Origin: Gammaproteobacteria bacterium
GTDB lineage: Bacteria; Pseudomonadota; Gammaproteobacteria; Burkholderiales; Sulfuricellaceae
NCBI GenBank assembly: GCA_018824405.1
Contig: JAHJGO010000023.1
Span: 51,100 to 115,099, forward strand
Direction of reading: 5' to 3'
Length of the DNA stretch: 64,000 nt
Positions within the stretch are counted from its first letter, which is position 1, and every line of letters starts with the position of its first letter. Under the pieces are notes generated by a model. That model did not search any database, was not told the origin of the DNA, and was given only the letters and a program-made list of their open reading frames with translations. Shown here one piece after another: positions 36,034 to 47,582 of this stretch. Made by a program: the position numbers and the translations under genes.

Positions 36034-37758
36034 GTGATTCCTCAGTCTTTCATTCAGGATCTGCTGAATCGCCTCGATATCGTGGATGTGGTCGAGCGCT
36101 ATGTGCCTTTGAAAAAGGCCGGCGCAAACTACATGGCCTGCTGCCCTTTCCACGGCGAAAAAACACCTTCTTTCAGCGTCAGTCCCACCAAGCAGTTTTA
36201 TCACTGCTTTGGCTGTGGTGCGCATGGCACCGCCATCAGCTTTGTCATGGAATATCAGGGGCTGGGCTTCGTTGAGGCAATCGAAGACCTGGCGCGCAGT
36301 GCTGGCATGACAGTGCCTCAGGAGGCCGTGTCCGAAAAACAGCATTCTGCCCAAAGTGCGGATCTGGCGGAAGTCATGCTGCAGGCTACCCGATATTACC
36401 GGGATGAACTGAAGCGCGCGCCAGGGGCGATTGAGTATCTCAAGCGGCGCGGTCTTTCCGGGGAAGTCGCGGCGCGCTTCGGGATCGGTTATGCGCCGCC
36501 GGGTTGGCAGAACCTGAGGGATATTTTTCCCGAATATGAATCCAAATCCCTGGTGCAGGCCGGGTTGGTGATCGAGGGTGAAAACGGCAAGCGCTACGAT
36601 CGCTTTCGCGACCGCATCATGTTTCCCATCATCAACTCGCGCGGTGCGGTGATCGGTTTTGGCGGGCGGGTGCTGGATCAGGGCGAGCCCAAATACCTTA
36701 ATTCTCCTGAAACTCCCCTGTTTGAAAAAGGGCAGGAGCTGTATGGCCTTTACCAGGCGCGCAAGGCGATTCGCGAGGCGGATCGCGTGCTGGTGGTGGA
36801 GGGTTATATGGACGTGGTGGCACTGGCGCAGCACGGCATCGAATACGCGGTCGCGACACTGGGTACGGCGACGACGCCAACCCATGTGCAAAAATTGCTG
36901 CGCCAGAGCGATAGCATCGTGTTCTGCTTTGATGGCGACACAGCGGGTAGAAAGGCGGCCTGGAGAGCGCTGGAAAACAGTCTCGGGCAAGTGGCGGACG
37001 GCAAGCATCTGAGTTTTCTGTTTCTGCCTCAGGGCGAAGATCCGGATTCATATGTGCGCAGTGTCGGCAAGGCGGAATTTGAGGCCATGTTGGGCGAGGC
37101 GCTGCCCCTGTCGCAATTTCTGCTGCGCGAACTGACGGCGCAGGTGGATATGCAGACGCAGGAAGGACGGGCGCATTTGCTGCAACTGTCGCGGCCACTC
37201 TTGTCGCAGGTGGCAGCGCCGGCATTGAGCCTGATGTTGCGCAAGAGATTGGCTGAACTGGCGGGTATTTCCCAGGCTGAGCTTGAGGATTTGTTTCAGA
37301 TCAAGACTATACACACGCCCAAGGCGCTGCCAAAGGCGAGACGCAATCCACCTTCCCTGGTGAAGCAGATGATCCAGCTGCTGCTGGTTCAGCCTCAATT
37401 GGCTCAGGATGTGGATCTGGAACAGGTGGAGCGAGAGGGTGATGAAGCAACTTTGCGTGCTCTGCTTGATTTTCTTGTGACACACCCGCAAATAAAGGAT
37501 GCGGCACCGGTCATCGAGCATTTTCGCGGTTCTGCTCATGAGACGAAACTGCGCGACGCGGCGGCAGAAGTTATGCAATGGGAAGACCGTTTTGCAACAG
37601 GCGAGATCGAGCAGGAATTTGTGGGTGCCCTGGCACAGTTAAAATGGCAGGCCAGACAGAGGGAAATTGACGCGCTGCTTGGATTGGCGCGCACTCAAGG
37701 ACTAACGGAAAGCCAAAAAACACGCCTGCAGCAATTGTTGCTGCGCGGCCAAGAGTAA
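36034..37758 (+). CDS. dnaG: DNA primase DnaG
   Basis: 574 aa from the GTG at 36034, because homologues begin MIPQSFIQDLLNRLDIVDVV; TTG at 36022 would add four residues. The zinc-binding domain has Cys37, His40, Cys58 and Cys61 (CPFH and CFGC). The TOPRIM core shows VVEGYMDVVALAQHG and FDGDTAGRKAA. The C-terminal part binds DnaB. It makes replication primers. Confidence 0.98.
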   Translation: MIPQSFIQDLLNRLDIVDVVERYVPLKKAGANYMACCPFHGEKTPSFSVSPTKQFYHCFGCGAHGTAISFVMEYQGLGFVEAIEDLARSAGMTVPQEAVSEKQHSAQSADLAEVMLQATRYYRDELKRAPGAIEYLKRRGLSGEVAARFGIGYAPPGWQNLRDIFPEYESKSLVQAGLVIEGENGKRYDRFRDRIMFPIINSRGAVIGFGGRVLDQGEPKYLNSPETPLFEKGQELYGLYQARKAIREADRVLVVEGYMDVVALAQHGIEYAVATLGTATTPTHVQKLLRQSDSIVFCFDGDTAGRKAAWRALENSLGQVADGKHLSFLFLPQGEDPDSYVRSVGKAEFEAMLGEALPLSQFLLRELTAQVDMQTQEGRAHLLQLSRPLLSQVAAPALSLMLRKRLAELAGISQAELEDLFQIKTIHTPKALPKARRNPPSLVKQMIQLLLVQPQLAQDVDLEQVEREGDEATLRALLDFLVTHPQIKDAAPVIEHFRGSAHETKLRDAAAEVMQWEDRFATGEIEQEFVGALAQLKWQARQREIDALLGLARTQGLTESQKTRLQQLLLRGQE

Positions 37759-37820
37759 AAAAATGATACGGAAGTAGGGTATAATGCCCTGTTTTGTTAA
37801 ACGCTTTTTCGGGACAAGGT

Positions 37821-39734
<1,914 letters not shown>

Positions 39735-39742
39735 GTCTTACC

Positions 39743-39819
39743 GGGCCTGTAGCTCAGTTGGTTAGAGCAGAGGACTCATAATCCTTTGGTCCACGGTTCA
39801 AGTCCGTGCGGGCCCACCA
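39743..39819 (+). tRNA. tRNA with CAU anticodon, probably tRNA-Ile2 (lysidine-modified)
   Basis: A 77-nt cloverleaf including encoded CCA: acceptor GGGCCTG pairs with CGGGCCC, and the loop CTCATAA carries anticodon CAT. C4-G69 and C5-G68 pairs and an A73 discriminator favour Ile2, the TilS substrate, over elongator Met, but Met cannot be excluded by eye. It lies 8 nt after rpoD, and its 3' end is the attachment site of the integrated element. Confidence 0.93.
39806..39819. other. attL core (tRNA 3' end)
   Basis: GTGCGGGCCCACCA at the tRNA 3' end is repeated exactly at 63,773-63,786. The integrase gene begins 164 bp further inside. Integration has preserved the tRNA sequence. Confidence 0.85.
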
Positions 39820-39852
39820 ACAACAGTTCCGGAGAAGTCCGAGAACATCCAC

Positions 39853-39886
39853 AAAGCCCGCTAAATGCGGGCTTTTCATTTGTTTT
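39853..39886 (+). terminator. Terminator inside attL end, after the tRNA
   Basis: AAAGCCCGC (39853-39861) and GCGGGCTTT (39867-39875) around TAAAT, followed by T-rich sequence. The element appears to bring its own terminator for the rpoD-tRNA transcript; the displaced host terminator is seen beyond attR. Confidence 0.85.
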
Positions 39887-39923
39887 ATGGTCCAGTGCGT
39901 TCCTGGGAATTTCATTGACATCC

Positions 39924-39982
39924 GGGGGCAACTGGGGGCAGTATTGGGGGCAACAGACCTATAGCGAGAGTGAGTTGCCCCC
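39924..39982. promoter_or_regulatory. Putative integrase arm-type sites at the left end
   Basis: GGGGGCAAC occurs at 39924-39932 and 39946-39954, with a shorter GGGGGCA at 39934-39940 and an inverted GTTGCCCCC at 39974-39982 touching the integrase ATG. The sequence GGGGGCAAC plus CCTATA also recurs near the right end. Spacing and position suit integrase arm sites, and overlap with the int start suggests autoregulation. Confidence 0.6.
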
Positions 39983-41224
39983 ATGCCTCTGACTGATACC
40001 GCAATCCGCAATGCAAAGCCCGGCATTACGCCCACAGGGAAAGTGACGGACAAGTCTTACAAGATGGGCGACTCTGGTGGGCTATATTTGGAAGTCTCAC
40101 CCAACGGCGGGAAGTGGTGGCGTTTCAAGTATCGCTTCGATGGAAAAGAAAAGCGCCTTTCCCTTGGCGTTTATCCTGACGTTGGGCTCAAGAAAGCACG
40201 CGACCGGCGCGACGAAGCCAGAAAGCTGCTGGCACAAGACACCGACCCAGGCGAAACGCGCAAGGCCGTCAAAGCTGCAAGGGCGGATAGTGCAGCAAAC
40301 AGCTTTGAAGTGATTGCCCGTGAGTGGTGGGCTTCACACATGGCAACCAAGGCAGCAAGCCACAAGGATAAAGTTCTCCGCCGTTTTGAGCTTTATATTT
40401 TTCCATGGATTGGAAACAAGCCTGTTTCTGAAATCACCGCCCCTCAGATTCTCGAAGTGATAAAACGCATCGAAAAGCTAGGCATCCTCGAAACAGCACA
40501 CCGTGCATTGCAAACCTGTGGGCAGGTGTTCAGGTATGCCGTGCAAAAAGGGCGTGCTGTTCGTGATGTAACCGCTGATCTAAAGGGCGCGTTGCCACAA
40601 CCCAACATCAAGCACATGGCGACCTTTACCGAGCCACGGCAGGTGGCGGAGCTACTGAGGGCGCTGGATGGGTTCAGCGGTTCATTTACCGTGCAATGCG
40701 CTCTGAAGATTGCGCCGATGCTATTCGTTCGACCGGGTGAGTTACGGCAAGCAAGATGGGCGGATATTGATCTTGATGCAGGTGAGTGGCGTTACGTTGT
40801 CAGCAAGACTAAAACGGATCACATTGTCCCTCTCCCCCGGCAGGCTGTAGAAATTCTGCGAGAGTTGCACCCGTTATCTGGGCATGGCGAGTATGTTTTT
40901 CATGGCGGGCATTCTCCGTTAAAGCCCATGAGCGAGAGCGCAATCAATGCCGCATTGAAGCGCATGGGCTATGATACAAAAACGCAAATCACCGGGCATG
41001 GATTCAGGGCGATGGCTCGCACCATGCTGCATGAGCGTATGGGCATCGACCCGCATATCATCGAACACCAGCTAGCCCACAAAGTGCCAGACGCCCTGGG
41101 TAAGACATACAACCGCACCAAGTTTATCGAGCAGCGCAAAGTGATGATGCAGCAATGGGCGGATTATCTCGATCAGTTGAAAGCGGGGGCGGAAGTCATC
41201 CCGCTACATGGCAACGTGGCATAA
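39983..41224 (+). CDS. P4-type tyrosine integrase
   Basis: 413 aa. The N-terminal DUF4102 arm-binding domain has MGDSGGLYLEVSPNGGKWWR. A core-binding helical domain follows, then the catalytic domain with Arg in RPGELRQARW (about 250), HGFRAMAR (His and Arg near 339-342), HQLAHK (about 362) and a candidate Tyr in KTYNRTKF (about 375). It integrates the element at the tRNA 3' end. Its start codon abuts a GTTGCCCCC repeat. Confidence 0.95.
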   Translation: MPLTDTAIRNAKPGITPTGKVTDKSYKMGDSGGLYLEVSPNGGKWWRFKYRFDGKEKRLSLGVYPDVGLKKARDRRDEARKLLAQDTDPGETRKAVKAARADSAANSFEVIAREWWASHMATKAASHKDKVLRRFELYIFPWIGNKPVSEITAPQILEVIKRIEKLGILETAHRALQTCGQVFRYAVQKGRAVRDVTADLKGALPQPNIKHMATFTEPRQVAELLRALDGFSGSFTVQCALKIAPMLFVRPGELRQARWADIDLDAGEWRYVVSKTKTDHIVPLPRQAVEILRELHPLSGHGEYVFHGGHSPLKPMSESAINAALKRMGYDTKTQITGHGFRAMARTMLHERMGIDPHIIEHQLAHKVPDALGKTYNRTKFIEQRKVMMQQWADYLDQLKAGAEVIPLHGNVA

Positions 41225-41297
41225 AGTTGTTAATTCAGGCCGTTGATTGACATGCTCTGCTAGATCACGATTTATTGTCCGTGCATACGAGCTAACA

Positions 41298-43007
41298 CTA
41301 TGATTTGTTGAGCTCTCTGAGAGTCTGAAGCGAATACACCAGTTGACTACAGAGATGTTCAATGTGGCCACGTGGCGACTTATGTTGCCGAAGTAATGAT
41401 GTCCGCAGTCCTCCTGCCTCAGCGCCACCACTATGAGCACCTAATTTCGTCCTCAGATTCTGAAGATCGCGCAGGGGTTGGACAATCTCGGTTATTACCT
41501 CATCGGCTACGCCGCTGACCTTCATTGCTTCCTGTGCCCAGCGAATCGACCCCCACTTGGGATCACCCTCACTGCCAAGTTCTTTGACTTTCGTCTCAAA
41601 ATACTTACGCTCCAAACCTTCGTTCACTAATTTGGCAAGTGTTGTTAATGTGTCGCCCCAAACTTTTAACGAAGAGGTCAAGGGGTAATGGGCTTGTTCG
41701 ACCAACTCCGGCTCGCGCAGTGTAAACCATTTAATTTTTGACACATGCAACTCAAGCAGGAGGGATTGAAGGTCGCGCAAACTGTCTGGTTCCTGGTCAA
41801 AACTTCCTTCGAAGTCGGTAGTAAAGGCTCGCTTTGAAATCCCACCCTTTGGAGTCTCATTGAATGATTTCCAATAAATTTGCTCTGAATGCGGAAGGTC
41901 TCCAAGATACTTGATATAGGTGTGGACTTGGCCCGCTTCATTAACATCATAGGTTTGCAGGTGCCAGGAATTGCGGCAAGAAATGGACCGGTGATCAAGC
42001 GAATATTTCTCAGGGTCTGCTTTATATTTGTCCAGAACCGCCGCTTTGAAAAACACCGGTGACGTTTGAAATGGTAGTGGTGAGCCCTTGTCGAAGTAGG
42101 ATGCAATAGAGCCAGGGTCGCAGCTCACATTTGTCAACCGTTTGTTCTTCCAGTCCTGCGTGATAAAGGACTCGTAGTGCTTAGGCTGGTTCTCGCGTTC
42201 CTGCAGGTAAGCCCCGAACTCTTCGGCAGTTCGCTGCGGCTTGATTATTTGAACGCCACGAAAGTAGCTGCCGGTATGCCCCTCCATATGTGAGCGGTAG
42301 TACAAACCTCGTTCTTCGTCCTTGATAGAGTGCTCCACACCACTCCCCCAACCGTGGAAACCCTTTGGCACACAGGTCGAATCGAACATTTGGACAAGCG
42401 CCGTTCCAGTTGCGGACATATGCATTTCAAGCACCTCTCGCCTGATCTCAATGCATGTCGCGGTTTCATATCCGTTGTGTCCCGCCACCTCTGCCAACTG
42501 TATGACATCATCTATATCGCCTTGCTCGTCAAATCTGCACCAGGCGCGGCGTTCTGGGGTCCAATGTAGATCGTGCGCATGAGTCAGAAACTGCGCGATT
42601 TCGAAATAACGCTTATCTTCTCCTCGGCCCTCAAAGGATCGGCAGAAAACAAGCTGTTGGCAGTTCTTTAGAGAATTAGGCCCAATGCGAGAAAGAGGTT
42701 TTTCGAATTCCACGCGAGATGGCATACCTCCACCCGTTACTAAGCCACACGTCCACGATTCATAAGGATTCCCTTGCCAATTCGTCAAATCATCCTCTTC
42801 GATGCTCTCAAGGGCCTGCGCTGGGACCAGAATCGAGTGAAGCAGGAGGCTGCCGGTATTGAATGTGGATCCATAGAGCATGACCGAGGTACCTGCACGT
42901 TGCTCCTCAAGCAGCTCGAAGAGACTTAGCTGCTCAGACCATGCGCGGGCAGCGACCTCGTCTACAAAGTCAGGGGACACGATTTTTAGCAGCTTTTCGA
43001 TACTCAT
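41298..43007 (-). CDS. Unrecognised 569-aa protein downstream of hsdR
   Basis: 569 aa from the ATG at 43007 (MSIEKLLKIV); a longer start would overlap the hsdR end. It starts 13 nt after the hsdR stop, so it is probably co-transcribed with hsdMSR. I see no nuclease, helicase, NTPase or membrane signature, only a soluble globular protein with several His/Cys clusters (GHNGYETATCIEIRREVLEM, VEHSIKDEERGLYYRSHMEG). No characterised family is recognisable. Position suggests an R-M accessory or a separate defence factor. It is the last gene of the locus; a long gap to the convergent integrase gene does not exist (73 bp). Confidence 0.7.
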   Translation of the reverse strand: MSIEKLLKIVSPDFVDEVAARAWSEQLSLFELLEEQRAGTSVMLYGSTFNTGSLLLHSILVPAQALESIEEDDLTNWQGNPYESWTCGLVTGGGMPSRVEFEKPLSRIGPNSLKNCQQLVFCRSFEGRGEDKRYFEIAQFLTHAHDLHWTPERRAWCRFDEQGDIDDVIQLAEVAGHNGYETATCIEIRREVLEMHMSATGTALVQMFDSTCVPKGFHGWGSGVEHSIKDEERGLYYRSHMEGHTGSYFRGVQIIKPQRTAEEFGAYLQERENQPKHYESFITQDWKNKRLTNVSCDPGSIASYFDKGSPLPFQTSPVFFKAAVLDKYKADPEKYSLDHRSISCRNSWHLQTYDVNEAGQVHTYIKYLGDLPHSEQIYWKSFNETPKGGISKRAFTTDFEGSFDQEPDSLRDLQSLLLELHVSKIKWFTLREPELVEQAHYPLTSSLKVWGDTLTTLAKLVNEGLERKYFETKVKELGSEGDPKWGSIRWAQEAMKVSGVADEVITEIVQPLRDLQNLRTKLGAHSGGAEAGGLRTSLLRQHKSPRGHIEHLCSQLVYSLQTLRELNKS

Positions 43008-43020
43008 GGGTTTCTGCGCT

Positions 43021-46000
43021 TCAATGATAAAGTCGCGCACCCTCACCAAACCCCGCCGTATAGATGTGAGCAAACACGGCACCGGCCATCAGGTTGATTT
43101 CGTCCACGTTGTAAGCACTTAGAGGCATACTGGCAAAAAGATGCTTGATGATCTCGGCTTTCACCTGCGCCTGGGCAGTCGCCTTCTCGCGCCAATGATC
43201 AATTTGCAGTTTCCCGGATGTCAGTTTGTTCAGCAGCTCAACTGCCACTTTCTTGATGCTGTCCCGCTCCTTATTGGTCAGTGAGGCCTTCTGCAGCAGG
43301 TCGAATACTGCCAGTTGGTCTTCGTTTTCCAGCCCCTCACGCAGGTAGCGTTTTTCTTCCGCATTCAAACTGTCGTTGCATGCGGTGAGTTTGTCGAGAA
43401 TCTTCTGTATCTCAGCCTCGTCCTTGTCCTTGTTGTATTCCTTGACGATCTCCTGATAGCGCTCATATAGGTCAATACGGGTCGGGTTGCGCGCCAGCAT
43501 CATGGCCAGGCGTTTCTCAATTTGCTCCTTGAGGTTCAGGACCACAATATTCTTGAACTGGCCACGCTCGAATTCGGCACGCAAACGGGCAAAGTCGATG
43601 TTCGACAGGTCATATTGCTTCGGCGTCTGATTAGAGGGTAAGCGAGTCGCCGAGCCATCGGTCGTCAGCGCCGTGTCCACCACTTCGTAAAGCGACTGAA
43701 GCAGTGCGCTCACATCCGGCGATTCACGCACATCCCGCAACTTGTTGTAGATCGCGCTGACTGCGCTTTCCTCTGCATCGTGCGCGAACAGCCCCGGATG
43801 GGGGAACAAACCACGATGCCGGCCCTGAATATCCTCCACAATCACCTCATAGGTCTTGCGGCGCTCATCGGTTTCGCACAGCAGGTTCACCGCCGTCAGA
43901 ATTTGTTTCTGCTTGGGGAATCCACTTGCAGCGATCAGGTCGACCAGCTCAAACCCCAAATCCCCAAGGAACGATTTCGCCTGTTTCAGGCTGTCGGCGT
44001 ATTCAGCCAAGGCTTCGCTGTCGTCGCGTACCGTGTCCTTCTCGCCGCTCCCTTTGCGATCCCCTTGTGCAAAGGTCGCAAGCGCCTTTCGCAGGCTCTT
44101 CAGCATGCCGTTGTAATCGATGATCAGCCCGTGCTTCTTGCCGCCGCCTACCCGATTCACCCGTGCTATCGCCTGCATCAGCGTGTGGCCTTTCATCGGC
44201 TTGTCGAGATACAGCGTGGCCAGACACTTCACGTCAAACCCGGTCAGCCACATCGCGCAAATGATGGCGATTCGGAACGGATGATCGGATTTCTTGAACT
44301 CCAGTTCCAGTTCGCGCTTCACCATCTTTTCGCGGTGCGGCTCGATGTTGAGCGGCTCATTCTTGTAGTTCGTCCACTTCTTGAAGTCCGCGACCTCGCC
44401 CTGTTCCTGCGAGACAACGACGCACACCTCGGTGGCCTTCATCCACTCCACATGCTCGCGGCGCAGCTGCAATAACTTGTCCGGCGGCTTGCCCTTGGTG
44501 GCAAACAACGCTTCCTCTGTGGCTACCTCTTTTTCCAGCTGTTCGATTTTCTCCTGCCACTTGTCCACGATCAGGTCGTGCATTTTTACGCAGGTGATCT
44601 TGTCCAGGCACACCATCATCGCCTTGCCGCCGCCGTTCTCCACCACGCGCCAGCGCTGGTGGTAGTGATCGACAAAATCCTGCGCCACCTTGTCGAGGCG
44701 CGTGGGCGAGGTGAGAATCGGGTAATCGCGCGCCAGCATTTGATACAGCTTTTCCTCTTTCTCCTCTGTCCACGGGTCTTCCAGGGTGGCGGTCTGGCGG
44801 GCGGCATCGATGCGTTTCTCGATGCGCTCGTTCACAGTCTTGTCCACGATCTTCAGTTTCTCGCCCCGGTTCTCGTAGAACAGCGGCAACGTCGCCTTAT
44901 CCGCTACGGCGCGCTGAAAATCGTAGATGGAAACGTAGTCGCCGAACACTTCGCGGGTCAGCTGCTTTTCAGCGGCCTCGATGAGCGGCGTGCCGGTGAA
45001 ACCGATGAACTTGGCTCGGGGTAGTGCCTTGCGCATATTCAGCGCCAGGCGGCCATATTGGGTGCGGTGGGCCTCGTCCGAAATGATGATGATGTCAGGG
45101 CGTTCCGAGTAGGGTTCCACGACGTGCTCGCGGTACTTCTGCACCAGCGCGAAAATATAGCGCCGGTTCTGGTCGCGCAACATGCGGCGCAACTGGTCGC
45201 CGTTCTTGGCCTGGTCGGTCTTGCTGTTGGCCCGGCCAGTGTTGGTGTAGGTGGACGCGATCTGGTCGTCCAGCTCGCTGCGGTCGGTAATAACCACAAA
45301 CGTGTAGCTGGCCGAAATCCTGCGGTGAATCTTCTCGGTGAGAAACAGCATCGAGTAAGACTTGCCGGAGCCTTGCGTATGCCAGAACACCCCAAGCTGA
45401 CCTGCCACCACTTCAGCCCGAACTTTCGGGTCAGTGGACATCAGCCGATCGATCACGCGGTTCACGCCCACATACTGGTGATTGCGCGCCACGATTTTTT
45501 GCGTGCTGCCATCGCTGCCATCAAAGACGATGAAATTTTCCACGATGTCCAGCAGCCGGGATTGCTCCAGCATGCCTTCCAGCAAGATTGGCAACAGCGG
45601 CTGATCCGGCTTCGGTTCAGGATCGTCCTCATCCAGCCGCTTCCAGCGGTAGAAATGTTCTATCGAAGAAGTGAGCGAGCCAAACTGAGCGTCGTGCCCG
45701 TTGGAAATCACGATCAGCGCATTCCAGTGGAACAGGTGCGGGATAGTGTCGAGGTAATCGCTGTAGTTCTTCTTGTAGGCGCTATCGACATGCACCTCAA
45801 AGCGCTTCAACTCGATGAACACCAGCGGCAGGCCGTTGACGAAGCCGATCACATCGGGACGACGCAACCACAGGCGCCCGCGCACCCACAGCTCACGCAC
45901 TGCCACGTAGCGGTTATTCGTCGCATCATCGAAATCGATCAGCTTCAGCCGCCTATCCAGCAGCACGCCGGCCGCATCGCGATATTTCACCGGCACGCCA

Positions 46001-46305
46001 TCGCGCAGCAGCTTGTATTTCTCCTCGTTCATCTGCACCAGGGTCTTGGTCACATCCTCCAGCACCACTAGCGCCAAGGCCTCGCGGTAGGCTTCTTCCG
46101 GCAAACCTTTATTGAGCCGGCGCAATGCGGCATCCACCTCACGGCTCAGCACCACCTCGCGGTCAGACATACGCCCCAGCAGGCTCTCCGGGCCAAAGTC
46201 CTCCTCGTCGTGGGCGAAGACGGACGACCACTGGAGATTCTTTTCCAGAAACTCGGCGGTGGGCGCCTGAATCAGCAGGTCTTCGGAGTAGTCCTTCTTG
46301 GCCAT
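43021..46305 (-). CDS. hsdR: Type I restriction enzyme, R subunit (HsdR)
   Basis: 1094 aa. The N-terminal PD-(D/E)xK nuclease is at about residues 148-170 (RRPDVIGF then LVFIELK). The SF2 motor has Walker A HTQGSGKSYSML near 306, DEAHRTQYG near 409 and FTGTPLIEAAEK, followed by a later motif VI-like IARVNRVGGG. The C-terminal helical domain binds the methylase. It translocates DNA and cuts unmodified sites at a distance with HsdM and HsdS. It is 41 bp downstream of hsdS. Confidence 0.95.
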   Translation of the reverse strand: MAKKDYSEDLLIQAPTAEFLEKNLQWSSVFAHDEEDFGPESLLGRMSDREVVLSREVDAALRRLNKGLPEEAYREALALVVLEDVTKTLVQMNEEKYKLLRDGVPVKYRDAAGVLLDRRLKLIDFDDATNNRYVAVRELWVRGRLWLRRPDVIGFVNGLPLVFIELKRFEVHVDSAYKKNYSDYLDTIPHLFHWNALIVISNGHDAQFGSLTSSIEHFYRWKRLDEDDPEPKPDQPLLPILLEGMLEQSRLLDIVENFIVFDGSDGSTQKIVARNHQYVGVNRVIDRLMSTDPKVRAEVVAGQLGVFWHTQGSGKSYSMLFLTEKIHRRISASYTFVVITDRSELDDQIASTYTNTGRANSKTDQAKNGDQLRRMLRDQNRRYIFALVQKYREHVVEPYSERPDIIIISDEAHRTQYGRLALNMRKALPRAKFIGFTGTPLIEAAEKQLTREVFGDYVSIYDFQRAVADKATLPLFYENRGEKLKIVDKTVNERIEKRIDAARQTATLEDPWTEEKEEKLYQMLARDYPILTSPTRLDKVAQDFVDHYHQRWRVVENGGGKAMMVCLDKITCVKMHDLIVDKWQEKIEQLEKEVATEEALFATKGKPPDKLLQLRREHVEWMKATEVCVVVSQEQGEVADFKKWTNYKNEPLNIEPHREKMVKRELELEFKKSDHPFRIAIICAMWLTGFDVKCLATLYLDKPMKGHTLMQAIARVNRVGGGKKHGLIIDYNGMLKSLRKALATFAQGDRKGSGEKDTVRDDSEALAEYADSLKQAKSFLGDLGFELVDLIAASGFPKQKQILTAVNLLCETDERRKTYEVIVEDIQGRHRGLFPHPGLFAHDAEESAVSAIYNKLRDVRESPDVSALLQSLYEVVDTALTTDGSATRLPSNQTPKQYDLSNIDFARLRAEFERGQFKNIVVLNLKEQIEKRLAMMLARNPTRIDLYERYQEIVKEYNKDKDEAEIQKILDKLTACNDSLNAEEKRYLREGLENEDQLAVFDLLQKASLTNKERDSIKKVAVELLNKLTSGKLQIDHWREKATAQAQVKAEIIKHLFASMPLSAYNVDEINLMAGAVFAHIYTAGFGEGARLYH

Positions 46306-46346
46306 GCGTATTCCTTAGTCAGAGGGACGACTGTTTGTTAGAAATG

Positions 46347-47582
46347 TCATGCCGCCAACTCCTCGGGCAAGGGAGTGCCGGACACGTCGAGCTGGCCCGA
46401 CATCAGCTTGGGGAGCAGCAGGTCACGGGCGCGCTTCAATTGCTCAGATTGCTTCTTGATCAGTCGCGTTTGCTGAATCAGCGGATATACCTTGCTCTCG
46501 AACTCGTTCAGAAGCTCAGAGGTTGGCCATAAGACGGGCAAGGCGCGGAAAGTTCTTTTGGATAATTCCTTAAAGGTGGCACCCGTTGCGAGGGCGATCA
46601 TTTCTTCCACTCGTTCCATCAAGTTAAAAAGCAGGAACATACGGGTGTTGTCGTGCCGTGGAATAATGGAGATAAATCCCTGATTGGTGCAAACGGGTTG
46701 ATCCATCAGTGCGAAGAATCCAATGGATGCCCGGCTTGTCATCAGAATCGTTTCAGCAGGAACCAGCTTTGAGGAGGAGTTGGTCAAACCCGTCTCGGTG
46801 ATTTTCTTCTCCGAGTCCAACATCACCAGACAATCGTTTCGGGTGACATCTGTTGGCGTGACCCACACCACATCACCACCCCAATATTCTGGACGTGCAG
46901 TTGAAGGAGTCCCACCGCCAATAGCTTCACAGACATCATTCAGTGTGAGGATTGCCCACCCCTCCGGCACGCCTTCCTTGACCGCCACCAATTCGTGGCC
47001 GGGGAAGCGCTGGTGGACGAACCACTCGCGGTAGAGGCGGCGGGCGGCGTCTTCGAGCAACTGGATGCGGCGCTGGTTGGTGATGATCAGGTCATCGTAA
47101 TTTTCGAGAACCGATGCAATCGCTTCCTGGGTTTTGATGTCAGGAAAGCGGACCACAACCTTTGCCAGTTGCTCACGCGGGAGGTGCTTGATCGTGGCGC
47201 CAGTGAAGTAAGGCTCGAAGCCATTTGTTTTTCTTAGGTTCAGGAAGGAGTAATACAGGAATCGGCTATCGAGACAATCATTGGGGCGAATGCGGTGAAG
47301 CGCCTTCTGAAACATCATGCCGCTTTGCTGCATTTTCCACAGCGCACAGCGCCCCGGCTCACCACCTTCACACATCACAATATCGCCGTATTTCAGCGAG
47401 AAGCGTTCTAGTTCACTAGACTCAAAGCGCATTTCGCGTAGATCGTTCATATCGAACTCACCCCAGCGCACATTGATATTTGCAAGGTATGGAAGCAGCT
47501 CGCCTTTGTTCTTGGCCTGATCAAGCATTTTTCCAAGAGCAAAGTCTGCAATCTCTCTCAGCGGGCGCACTGACCAACTCAT
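46347..47582 (-). CDS. hsdS: Type I restriction enzyme, specificity subunit (HsdS)
   Basis: 411 aa with two target-recognition domains. The first ends with KTQEAIASVLENYDDLIITN and its helical spacer; the second starts PEGWAILTLNDVCEAIGGGT and ends with the long helix (LIQQTRLIKKQSEQLKRARD). Each half recognises one part of a bipartite DNA site, which cannot be predicted here. It overlaps hsdM by 4 nt. Confidence 0.95.
   Translation of the reverse strand: MSWSVRPLREIADFALGKMLDQAKNKGELLPYLANINVRWGEFDMNDLREMRFESSELERFSLKYGDIVMCEGGEPGRCALWKMQQSGMMFQKALHRIRPNDCLDSRFLYYSFLNLRKTNGFEPYFTGATIKHLPREQLAKVVVRFPDIKTQEAIASVLENYDDLIITNQRRIQLLEDAARRLYREWFVHQRFPGHELVAVKEGVPEGWAILTLNDVCEAIGGGTPSTARPEYWGGDVVWVTPTDVTRNDCLVMLDSEKKITETGLTNSSSKLVPAETILMTSRASIGFFALMDQPVCTNQGFISIIPRHDNTRMFLLFNLMERVEEMIALATGATFKELSKRTFRALPVLWPTSELLNEFESKVYPLIQQTRLIKKQSEQLKRARDLLLPKLMSGQLDVSGTPLPEELAA

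Noticed and set aside
39743..39819. Assignment of the CAU tRNA as elongator Met
   Set aside because: C4-G69 and C5-G68 pairs favour Ile2; Met remains possible, so it is only ranked lower.
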